From: Pseudolysinimonas_A sp049651805
GTDB taxonomy: Bacteria; Actinomycetota; Actinomycetes; Actinomycetales; Microbacteriaceae
Direction of reading: 5' to 3'
DNA: 64,000 nucleotides
Assembly (NCBI RefSeq): GCF_049651805.1
Contig: NZ_JBASCU010000042.1
Location: 1-64,000 of the forward strand
Below, one piece after another: positions 8,872 to 16,187 of this stretch. Below the pieces are notes generated by a model, which was not told where the DNA came from, searched no databases, and worked only from the letters and a program-made list of their open reading frames with translations. The position numbers were made by a program, and so were the translations under genes. Numbering within the stretch: the first letter of the stretch is position 1; every line of letters starts with the position of its first letter.

Positions 8872-9675
8872 ATGCGACTTCGCGCCTGGATCATTGGGGT
8901 CATCCTCGCCTTCGGGGCGATCGCGATGATCGTCCCGATCGCGATCCTGTTCCTCAGCAGCTTCAAGACGAAAGCCGCGGTCTTCGACATCACTTTCGAC
9001 CCGACCGGGTTCACGTTCGACAGCATCGCGCAGGCGTTCACTCCGGAGCTGTTGCACGCCCTGCTCAACTCGCTCATCGTCTCGACGGTTGTGACCGTCG
9101 TGGCGATGTTCATCCACGCGATGGCGGGCTACGCCCTCGCCCGGTTCGACTTCCCTTTCAAGCGCGCGACGTTCATCGTGATCCTCGGCAGCCTGATGAT
9201 CCCGCTGACGACGATCCTCGTCCCGCTCTACATGGTCGTGCGCCAGCTCGACCTCACCAACAGCATGCTCGGGCTTATCCTGCCGCTGCTGTTCAACGCC
9301 TACGGCATCTTCCTGTTCAGACAGTTCTATCTCGACTTCCCGCAAGAGCTGATCGAGGCCGCGGAGCTCGACGGCGCCGGCCGCTTCGGCACCTTCGTCC
9401 GCGTCGTGCTCCCGTTGTCGCGCCCCGTGATCGTGCCGCTCACCGTGGCGTTCTTCCTCGGCACCTGGAACAACTACTTGTGGCCGCTCGTGGTCAACCA
9501 GGACAAGGCGTTCGAGACCGTGCAGGTCTATCTCGCCAACCAGATCTCGGGCTACAACACGTCCTGGAACGTCGTGATCGCGTCCGCCGCCATCTCGGTG
9601 ATCCCGGTGTTCGTGCTCTTCTTCTTCCTGCAGCGTTACCTGCGCGACGGCATCACGACGACGGGCATCAAGTGA
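8872..9675 (+). CDS. CUT1 sugar ABC transporter permease (MalG-type)
   Basis: 267 aa, six predicted membrane segments starting at residues ~5-27. EAA loop EAAELDGAGRFGTF near residue 162, and a C-terminus (RDGITTTGIK) typical of MalG-like subunits. It starts 3 bp after the stop of the partner permease and overlaps the downstream glycosidase gene by 4 bp (GTGA), so the glycosidase belongs to the same operon. Confidence 0.9.
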   Translation: MRLRAWIIGVILAFGAIAMIVPIAILFLSSFKTKAAVFDITFDPTGFTFDSIAQAFTPELLHALLNSLIVSTVVTVVAMFIHAMAGYALARFDFPFKRATFIVILGSLMIPLTTILVPLYMVVRQLDLTNSMLGLILPLLFNAYGIFLFRQFYLDFPQELIEAAELDGAGRFGTFVRVVLPLSRPVIVPLTVAFFLGTWNNYLWPLVVNQDKAFETVQVYLANQISGYNTSWNVVIASAAISVIPVFVLFFFLQRYLRDGITTTGIK

Positions 9676-11714
9676 GCGGAGCGCGTGTCTGGGAGCGGCG
9701 TGCGATGCCGTCCGAAGTCGGCGCTCTCGAGCTGCCGCTCCGCTTCCGAGTGGTGCCGGGACTCTGGCCGGAGATCGAGCTCGCTCCGCCGGACGGCACC
9801 CGCGCCGATGTCTCGGCGACGGGCTACGAGGTCCGCGTCGTCGCCGACACCGGCGAGCGCGGCACGCTCCTGCTCGACGTCGCGGGGTTCCGGGTCGCCC
9901 TGTCCGGACGTTCTGTCTCGATCGGTGCTAGCGAGTGGAAGCTGCCGGGTTCGGGTCCGATCGAGCTCGCGCTCGAGACGCGCGGGGACACCGCCGTCCT
10001 GACCGTCGACGACGCCCACCGGGCGCACCTCGTCGCTTCCGCGGCGGAAGAGCAGGGGGCGGCGCCCGTCACCGAGAACATCACGGGCTTCCGGCTCCGC
10101 GCGCGGCCCGCGGCGGCGGGGCGACTCGAGCCCGGCGGGGACACCCGGATCCTCGACGCGCGGGTGTGGGGACTCCGGGACGCCGAGTCGGGGCTCTACC
10201 GCGCTGCCGCGTCCGTCGCTCCCGACGCGGGGCGCACGTTCTTCGCGACGCCCACCTACACCATCGCGGACGCTCAGGTGCGCGACGACGCGGACGTGCC
10301 GGCCCTCGTCCCGGATTCGCGCACCATCGTCTCACCGATCCGCGTGGTCGAGGAGTTCGAGTGGCGCGACACCCCGTACGGGGACATGACCCGAGTCGCC
10401 GACCGGTCGGAGCTCTGGCGCTCGGCCGTGGAGCCCGGCCGCTTTCCGCGACTGACGACCTCGTTCCGCGCGGTCGACGCCGCGTTCGAGCTCGGCCTCG
10501 AGACCTTCCAGCGCAACGCGAGCGAGGAGTTCGCGCTGCCCGGAGAGGTCGGACTCTGGTCGGCGGGGTATTTCCAGGGGTCCGGACAGGGGTTCGGGTC
10601 ATGGCGCCGGGACACCGCGCACATCGCGCTCCGCGCCGGCAATCTGATCGATCCCGACGTAGCGCGCGCCTCGCTGCACTACGTCGTGAGCGGAGGGTTC
10701 GACAACGGAACGGACGGCGACGCACTCCCAGCAGTCGCCGTCTGGGACCACTACCTCGCGACCGGGGACGCAAGCCTCGTGGAAGCGACGTGGCCGGCTC
10801 TCGCGGACCTCGCGTCCGCCCTCGATGAGCGATTCGACACGCGTCGCGGACTGGTCGCGGCCCCGCAGTCCACTTCGAACGACCTTTTCGACGAGCCGGA
10901 GGCTGGGGGATTCGCGCTCGGTACCGAGGTCTACGCGATGGCGAGCTACGACGCGCTGGCTCGGATGGCGGCGCTGCCGAAGGTGGCGGATGACCGCGCC
11001 GCAGCGTGGGCCGAGCGCGCGGCGGTGATGCGCGCCGCGATCCTCGCCTCCTACTGGAACCCGGAACTCGGATACTTCACGTCGGGACCGGCGGGCAGCT
11101 CCGGTCATGCCTCGGGGGTCTGGGAGACCTCGGGCGCGGAAGCCGCGCTCTGGTTCCTCGGGGTGGGCGACCACCAGGTCCGCTCAACCCTCGAGGCCAT
11201 GCAGTCGGTCGCGATGTCCGACTACGGGGTGGTGCTCTTCCCGCACCGCGACGACGACAACCACTTCTGTCACTCGGTCTGGTACTGCTGGGAGGCCGGG
11301 CTCGCGCGTGCCGCCGCCGGGGTGGGGGACGCCGCGCTCGTCCATCGGCTCATCGCGCAGCAGGTCAGGACGGTCGTGCTCAACAAGACCTTCTACGAGG
11401 TCACGGACGCCCGGGACGGCACGTCGTGGCGCTGGCCGGGACAGCTGTGGCATGCCGCCGGGTTCGTCTCGAAGGTGCTGTCGGGAGTCTTCGGCATCCG
11501 GTATGACGAACGCGGGATGACCTTCGTCCCGGCGGTCGCTCGGGAGTTCGAGGGCGCGCGGCTGGAGGGTCTGCGGTATCGTGCGGCAACGCTTGACGTC
11601 GAGATCCAGGGCTCCGGCACCCACTGCACTCTCCTGGTCGATGGGTACCCGGCCGACCGGCTGGATGCCGCGATCAGCGGTCGGCATGACGTGATTCTGG
11701 CGATGAGAGGCTGA
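9672..11714 (+). CDS. Six-hairpin (alpha/alpha)6 glycosidase-like protein, specificity unknown
   Basis: 680 aa, no signal peptide. Residues ~1-190 form a beta-rich domain with segments resembling the beta-sandwich of fructan hydrolases (IELALETRGDTAVLTVDD). Residues ~250-650 have the helical periodicity of six-hairpin glycosidases (LWSAGYFQGSGQGFGSWRRDT; SGVWETSGAEAALWFLG; FCHSVWYCWEAGLA). Acidic residues in these loops are candidate catalysts, but I cannot place the protein in a numbered GH family. It starts in a GTGA overlap with the permease gene, so it is coexpressed with the importer. A role on inulobiose or a larger cyclic or branched fructan fragment is inference only. Confidence 0.7.
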   Translation: MSGARVWERRAMPSEVGALELPLRFRVVPGLWPEIELAPPDGTRADVSATGYEVRVVADTGERGTLLLDVAGFRVALSGRSVSIGASEWKLPGSGPIELALETRGDTAVLTVDDAHRAHLVASAAEEQGAAPVTENITGFRLRARPAAAGRLEPGGDTRILDARVWGLRDAESGLYRAAASVAPDAGRTFFATPTYTIADAQVRDDADVPALVPDSRTIVSPIRVVEEFEWRDTPYGDMTRVADRSELWRSAVEPGRFPRLTTSFRAVDAAFELGLETFQRNASEEFALPGEVGLWSAGYFQGSGQGFGSWRRDTAHIALRAGNLIDPDVARASLHYVVSGGFDNGTDGDALPAVAVWDHYLATGDASLVEATWPALADLASALDERFDTRRGLVAAPQSTSNDLFDEPEAGGFALGTEVYAMASYDALARMAALPKVADDRAAAWAERAAVMRAAILASYWNPELGYFTSGPAGSSGHASGVWETSGAEAALWFLGVGDHQVRSTLEAMQSVAMSDYGVVLFPHRDDDNHFCHSVWYCWEAGLARAAAGVGDAALVHRLIAQQVRTVVLNKTFYEVTDARDGTSWRWPGQLWHAAGFVSKVLSGVFGIRYDERGMTFVPAVAREFEGARLEGLRYRAATLDVEIQGSGTHCTLLVDGYPADRLDAAISGRHDVILAMRG

Positions 11715-11715
11715 A

Positions 11716-12720
11716 GTGTCTGCGAGCATCAAGGAAGTCGCGCGGCTCGCCGGGGTGTCGGTCGCCACGGTGTCGCACGTCATCAACGGCACCAGATTCG
11801 TGTCCGACGCGACGCGCAGCAGGGTGCAGTCGGCCATCGAGACCTTGCAGTACTCGCCCAACATCCTGGCCCGCAAGTTCAAGACCGGCTCGCGCGACAC
11901 CGTCGGGTTCATCGTCCCCGACATCGCCAACGGCTACTTCGCAACACTCATCGAGGAGGTCGAGGACGTACTGCAAGGCCGCGGCTTCCGGCTCATCGTC
12001 TCGAATACGCGGGAGAACGCGGCGCGGGAGCTCGACAGCCTGCGCATGCTCAGCTCGGGCGTGGTAGACGGGTTCGTCATCGCGTCTGCCGTCGACGACT
12101 ACGAGGACATCGCAGCCGTCCTGCCGCGCAACTTCCCCGTCGTGCTCATCGACCGCGCTCTCGCCCATGCCCCGGTCGACATCGTCACGACCGACAACAC
12201 CGATGCCATCACTGAAGGGGTGTCCGCACTGATCGCCCACGGCCACACCCGGATCGGCTTCATGGCGAGCGTGCGCCACCTCAGTACGACGGCCGAACGA
12301 GTCCGGGCCTACCGGTCGGCGTTGACGAAGCACTCGGTGCCTCTCGACCCGACGCTCGTCCGCTACCTCGAATCGATGAGCGACCCGGTGCAGCCGTGCG
12401 CCGAGAGCCTGATGGATGCGGGGTGCACGGCGATCGTGGCGAGCAACAACGTGCTGACGAGCCAACTGCTCGCCGCCTTCCACGCCGGTACGCTCTCGCA
12501 CCGGAACGTCGAGATCCTCGGCTACCGCGATCCGGGCTACGGCGCCTACCCCCTGGACGACGCCCACTGGCTGGAGGAGCCGATCGGCGAGATGGGTCGG
12601 CTCGCGGGCGAGGCGATCATCCGCCGGCTCGCGGACCCGCTCGCGAGGCCACAGCAGACCGTCCTCCGTGCGTCCTATGCGCCGCGGGGCGCCACTGAGG
12701 CGGGAGTGCGTCGTGGCTGA
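11716..12720 (+). CDS. LacI family transcriptional regulator
   Basis: 334 aa. N-terminal HTH (VARLAGVSVATVSHVIN, residues ~7-23) and a sugar-binding effector domain. GTG start one base after the glycosidase stop. Its stop overlaps the kinase gene by 8 bp. Second LacI regulator of the cluster. Its position in the importer operon makes it a good candidate for autorepression of the unit starting at 5229. Confidence 0.92.
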   Translation: MSASIKEVARLAGVSVATVSHVINGTRFVSDATRSRVQSAIETLQYSPNILARKFKTGSRDTVGFIVPDIANGYFATLIEEVEDVLQGRGFRLIVSNTRENAARELDSLRMLSSGVVDGFVIASAVDDYEDIAAVLPRNFPVVLIDRALAHAPVDIVTTDNTDAITEGVSALIAHGHTRIGFMASVRHLSTTAERVRAYRSALTKHSVPLDPTLVRYLESMSDPVQPCAESLMDAGCTAIVASNNVLTSQLLAAFHAGTLSHRNVEILGYRDPGYGAYPLDDAHWLEEPIGEMGRLAGEAIIRRLADPLARPQQTVLRASYAPRGATEAGVRRG

Positions 12721-13624
12721 TCGGGTGCTCGTCATCGGCGAAGCCCTGATTGATGTCGTCGAACGTGAAGGCCGCGTGCCGGAAGAGCACGTGGGGGGCT
12801 CTCCCGCCAACGTCGCGCTCGGGCTCGGTCGGCTGGGCGTGGCGGTGCGCCTGCGGACCGCGATCGCTCGAGACGAGCGCGGGAGGCGGATCCACGATCA
12901 CCTGGCCGCCTCCGGAGTCGAGGTCGAGCCCGAGTCGTTCGTGCTCGACCGGACCTCGAGCGCCGTGGCCCGCATCTCGCGGGAGGGCGACGCGCGTTAC
13001 GAGTTCGACATCGAGTGGCGTATCGGGGAGCCTCTCGAGCTCGGAGACGCCCACGTCGTTCACGTCGGCTCGATCGGATGCTTCGTCGAACCGGGCGCCA
13101 CGAGCGTCTTCGACGCGCTTCGCGCGTGGGGCGGCCGCGTTCGGCTGACCTTCGACCCGAACATCAGGCCCTCGCTCATCGGGGACCGGGACGCGGCGAT
13201 CCGCACCACTGAGGAGATCGCGTCAGCGAGCGACCTGGTCAAGCTGAGTCGGGAAGACGCCGAGTGGCTGTATCCGGACGCGGGTCTCGACGACATCCTC
13301 GATCACTTCCTCGCGACGGGCTCACGCGTCGTCGCAGTGACCCTCGGCGGCGAGGGCGCGCTGATCGCATCGGACACCGCACGAGTGCGCGTCGCTCACC
13401 CCGTCGAGCGGCTCGAAGACAGCGTCGGCGCGGGCGACACGTTCATGGCGGCCATGGTGGCGACCGTGGCCGACTCGGGAGTCGGGCCCGACGCAGAGGC
13501 CCTCACGACCGTGGGGCGACGCGCGGCGGCCGCCGCTGCGATCACGGTGAGCAGAGCAGGCGCCGACCTGCCGACCCGCGAGGAGGTCGAGCGCGAACTC
13601 GCGCGCCGACCTTCCGAGGACTGA
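12713..13624 (+). CDS. PfkB family carbohydrate kinase (probable fructokinase)
   Basis: 303 aa from the GTG at 12713, which has GGGAG six bases upstream. The frame extends further upstream into the LacI gene but without a better start. Both PfkB signatures are present: GGSPANVALGLGRLG (residues ~25-39) and the catalytic DSVGAGDTF (residues ~239-247). It would phosphorylate the fructose released by the upstream hydrolases with ATP, feeding glycolysis. It is the last gene of the fructan cluster. Confidence 0.85.
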   Translation: MADRVLVIGEALIDVVEREGRVPEEHVGGSPANVALGLGRLGVAVRLRTAIARDERGRRIHDHLAASGVEVEPESFVLDRTSSAVARISREGDARYEFDIEWRIGEPLELGDAHVVHVGSIGCFVEPGATSVFDALRAWGGRVRLTFDPNIRPSLIGDRDAAIRTTEEIASASDLVKLSREDAEWLYPDAGLDDILDHFLATGSRVVAVTLGGEGALIASDTARVRVAHPVERLEDSVGAGDTFMAAMVATVADSGVGPDAEALTTVGRRAAAAAAITVSRAGADLPTREEVERELARRPSED

Positions 13625-13709
13625 CGATCCGCGGCACCACGACGGTTCACCGCGGGGCCGGGGTCACTCCGAGGCGCGGACGACCAGCTCCGGGGTGAAC
13701 GCATCGAGG

Positions 13710-13742
13710 AGGTCAGGGGTTCAATTCCCCTAGGGTCCACCA
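13710..13742 (+). pseudogene. 3' end of a tRNA gene (partial; putative attachment-site remnant)
   Basis: The sequence reads as a tRNA 3' part: variable-loop-like AGGTC (13710-13714), a perfect T-arm AGGGG-TTCAATT-CCCCT (13715-13731), the 3' acceptor strand AGGGTCC (13732-13738), discriminator A and encoded CCA (13740-13742). The matching 5' acceptor strand (GGACCCT) is not found in the ~90 bases upstream, which contain only the end of the kinase gene and unrelated sequence. Such fragments mark the far end of elements that integrated into a tRNA gene. No integrase is visible in the window. Confidence 0.7.
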
Positions 13743-13751
13743 AACGTTTCA

Positions 13752-13768
13752 CCCGTCGACTCGACGGG
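13752..13768. terminator. Hairpin between tRNA remnant and small protein gene
   Basis: CCCGTCGA and TCGACGGG form a perfect 8-bp inverted repeat around a single C. There is no U-tract. It lies just past the stop of the minus-strand gene at 13773-13985, so it may terminate that gene. Confidence 0.45.
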
Positions 13769-13772
13769 CTCG

Positions 13773-13985
13773 CTACATCTGGGTGTCGAACCGGTACGGC
13801 ACCGTTGTCGGGCCGTCATGCTCGCCCGTGTTCTCGGCGGCGCCGGCCTTGCGGTAGACGACGTGGCCGGTGTCCCACGGCAGGACGAGTTCTTCTTCGA
13901 CCTGCGTGACATCGTCTGCCTGGAGCGGGATGATCTGGCCGTCGAGCGGTCCACCGCTCAGTCGTCCGAGGATGTTGCCTGCCAT
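13773..13985 (-). CDS. Small conserved hypothetical protein
   Basis: 70 aa, start chosen at the ATG with AGGAGG seven bases upstream (near 13990-13998). The N-terminus (MAGNILGRLSGGPLDGQII) is followed by a short beta-rich, acidic segment with VEEELVLPW and HVVYRK. No signal peptide or membrane segment. I do not recognise a function. It is the first gene past the tRNA remnant and reads toward it. Confidence 0.65.
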   Translation of the reverse strand: MAGNILGRLSGGPLDGQIIPLQADDVTQVEEELVLPWDTGHVVYRKAGAAENTGEHDGPTTVPYRFDTQM

Positions 13986-14070
13986 GTCGACCTCCTGCCC
14001 CGAGCGTAGCGCCGGGCACCCCCGAAACACGGAGCTGAGCTTCTCGCGGTTTGCCGACATACTGGTCGAC

Positions 14071-15525
14071 ATGCTGCCGTTCCTGCCCGACCCGACCCTG
14101 TTCATCCTCATCGGGGTCGCCGCGTTCATCCTTCTGATCCTGCTCATCGTCATCGTGCGGGGCATCAAGATCGCCAAGCCCGACGAGGCGATCATCGTCA
14201 CCTCGCGGCGTCGTCGTGGCGGCGAAACCGACGAGAACGCCGGGCAGAAGGTCGTCTTCGGCTCGCGCGTCTTCGTCAAGCCGATCGTCGAGGCGTACTT
14301 CAAGCTCAGCCTGCGCAGCCGGCAGCTCAACGTGCAGGCCGTCGCCCAGACCCGGGATGCCATCACCATTCGCGTCAACGCGGTCGCGGTCGTGAAGGTG
14401 GGCGGCTCGGAGCCGATGGTGCGGGCGGCAGCCCAGCGGTTCCTCAACCAGCAGGACCAGATCGAGTCGTCCACCGAGGAGGTGCTGTCGGGGTCGATCC
14501 GCTCGATCGTCGGTCAGCTCACGGTCACCGAGATCATCACCAACCGGCAGGCGCTGCAGGGTCAGGTGCTCGAAGCGGTCGGCGAGTCGCTCGACGTGCA
14601 GGGTCTGCAGATCGACACGCTGCAGATCAAAGAGATCGACGACGACAACGGCTACATCAAAGACCTCGGTCGCGCCGAGGCGGCCCGCGTGAAGCAGGTC
14701 GCCGAGATCGCCGAGGCCGAAGCCCGCCGGGCGTCCGAGCAGGCGCGCATCGCCGCCGACCAGGCCGTCGCCGAAGCGCAGCGCGAACTCGACCTGCGCA
14801 CCGCCGACATCCAGAAAGAGACCGACAAGGCCCGCGCCGAAGCCGCCGCGTCGGCCCCGCTCGCCGAGGCGATCGCGCAGCAGGAGGTCGTCTCGCAGCA
14901 GGAGATCACCGCCGGCAAGCGGGTCGGGCTGCGGAAGCAAGAGCTGGATGCCGAGATCCGCGCCCAAGCGGACGCCGAGGCGTACGCGCTCGAGAAGCAG
15001 GCGCAGGCCTCCGCCGCGGCCTCGGTCGCATCCGCCAACGCCGACCGTGATTCCCGCCGCTCGGCGGCCGAGGCGCTCGAGTCCGAAGGTCTCGCCGAGC
15101 GCAACCGCCGTATCGCCGCCGCCGAGGCCCTCAAGGCGGAGGGTGAGGCCGAAGCCGAGGCGATCCGCGTCAAGGGTTCGGCCGAAGCCGAGTCCCAGCG
15201 GCTGCAGGCAGAGGCCCTCGCGGAGCGCAGCGGCGAGCTGCTCAAGCAGCAGATCATCGCGCAGCTTCCCGACATCGTGCGGGCGGCATCCGAACCGCTC
15301 TCGGCGATCTCGAACATGACGGTCATCTCGTCGGACGGCACCGGGGCCTCCGCGGTCGGACAGGGCGTTGCCGGTCAGCTGGCGACGTCGCTGCAGATCG
15401 TGAAAGACGTCACCGGCATCGACATCGCCCAGGTGATCAACGCCCGGGTGACGGGTGAAGCCCTCGGGGAGGGGCTCAACACCCCGCCGCGCAAGCCGCG
15501 CACGACGAAGCCGCCTACGGCTTAG
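14071..15525 (+). CDS. SPFH domain / flotillin family protein
   Basis: 484 aa. One N-terminal membrane segment (residues ~9-29, FILIGVAAFILLILLIVIV) is followed by an SPFH/band-7 domain (~35-215) and a long Ala/Glu/Gln-rich coiled coil (~215-410) typical of flotillins. The C-terminus is Pro/Thr/Lys rich. Flotillins scaffold membrane microdomains and oligomerise through the coiled coil. The start is placed at the ATG directly before the membrane segment. An open frame extends upstream but overlaps the small gene on the other strand, and no strong ribosome-binding site was found. Confidence 0.88.
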   Translation: MLPFLPDPTLFILIGVAAFILLILLIVIVRGIKIAKPDEAIIVTSRRRRGGETDENAGQKVVFGSRVFVKPIVEAYFKLSLRSRQLNVQAVAQTRDAITIRVNAVAVVKVGGSEPMVRAAAQRFLNQQDQIESSTEEVLSGSIRSIVGQLTVTEIITNRQALQGQVLEAVGESLDVQGLQIDTLQIKEIDDDNGYIKDLGRAEAARVKQVAEIAEAEARRASEQARIAADQAVAEAQRELDLRTADIQKETDKARAEAAASAPLAEAIAQQEVVSQQEITAGKRVGLRKQELDAEIRAQADAEAYALEKQAQASAAASVASANADRDSRRSAAEALESEGLAERNRRIAAAEALKAEGEAEAEAIRVKGSAEAESQRLQAEALAERSGELLKQQIIAQLPDIVRAASEPLSAISNMTVISSDGTGASAVGQGVAGQLATSLQIVKDVTGIDIAQVINARVTGEALGEGLNTPPRKPRTTKPPTA

Positions 15526-15572
15526 CGCTACCGCACCGGAGAGTCCGGCAAGAGGACGTGTAAAGAAAGCTG

Positions 15573-15597
15573 GACACGGTGTCTGGATTAGTTGACA
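15573..15597. promoter_or_regulatory. GACAC/GTGTC repeat cluster (operator-like)
   Basis: GACAC, GTGTC and GACAC occur in series (15573-15577, 15579-15583, 15593-15597), giving one tight and one 10-bp-spaced inverted repeat. It lies within 35 bp upstream of the oxidoreductase ATG at 15606. The binder is unknown. Confidence 0.35.
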
Positions 15598-15605
15598 CTC
15601 GGGTC

Positions 15606-16082
15606 ATGCCCACTTCGCCCGCCAATCCCGCAGCCCGCATCCCTCCGCGTTGGGTGGTGCGCGCCGCGTGGGTGATCCACCGGGCGATCTACCGGGTCAG
15701 CGGCGGCAAGCGCGGCCTCACCCGCCCGCGACCCGGCCACTATGGGATGCTGCGGCTGCGCACCGTCGGACGGCGCAGCGGCGTCGAGCGGGCCGTCATC
15801 CTCGGGTACTACCTCGAGGGTGACGCTTTCGTGACGATCGCGATGAACGGCTGGGCGGAAGCGCACCCCGGATGGTTCTACAACCTGCGCTCCAACCCGC
15901 AGGCGGTCGTCGATCTCGTCGACGGCAGCCGCGAGGTCATCGCGCGCGAAGTGCACGGCGGCGAGCGTCAGCGCCTGTGGGACGGCTTCAACGCCTATGA
16001 GCCCGGGGCGAGTCTCGACGACTACTCGGCCCTGCGGTCGACACTCACGCCGGTCGTCGTGCTCGAACCCGTGGCGGCATAG
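15606..16082 (+). CDS. Deazaflavin (F420)-dependent nitroreductase-like protein
   Basis: 158 aa from the ATG at 15606; a GTG at 15579 in the same frame would add 9 residues. It has the Ddn/DUF385 fold signature: an N-terminal helix rich in Arg/Trp, then LRTVGRRSGVERAVILGYYLEGDAFVTIA, the GWFYNLRSNPQAVVDL segment and a C-terminal helix. Family members bind F420 or FMN and reduce diverse organic substrates. The physiological substrate is not predictable. The gene stands alone between the flotillin and HNH genes. Confidence 0.82.
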   Translation: MPTSPANPAARIPPRWVVRAAWVIHRAIYRVSGGKRGLTRPRPGHYGMLRLRTVGRRSGVERAVILGYYLEGDAFVTIAMNGWAEAHPGWFYNLRSNPQAVVDLVDGSREVIAREVHGGERQRLWDGFNAYEPGASLDDYSALRSTLTPVVVLEPVAA

Positions 16083-16135
16083 TCGCGGACGAAGTCGTCG
16101 AGTCCTTCACAGGGTGATTTCGCGGGAGTTCTTGT

Positions 16136-16147
16136 ACTTTCGAAAGT
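16136..16147. promoter_or_regulatory. 12-bp palindrome upstream of HNH gene
   Basis: ACTTTCGAAAGT is a perfect palindrome 41 bp before the start of the HNH/DUF222 gene. It could be a repressor site. It does not match the actinobacterial LexA box. Confidence 0.4.
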
Positions 16148-16187
16148 TTGTTCTCTTGGGGAGGATGGATCTCGAAAGGATTGGTTC

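Noticed and set aside
13625..13709. Complete tRNA gene
   Set aside because: No 5' acceptor strand, D-arm or anticodon arm can be paired with the 3' part.
13396..13752. Minus-strand ORF containing GIEPLTSS
   Set aside because: This peptide is a known kind of spurious translation across tRNA 3' ends and supports the tRNA remnant instead.
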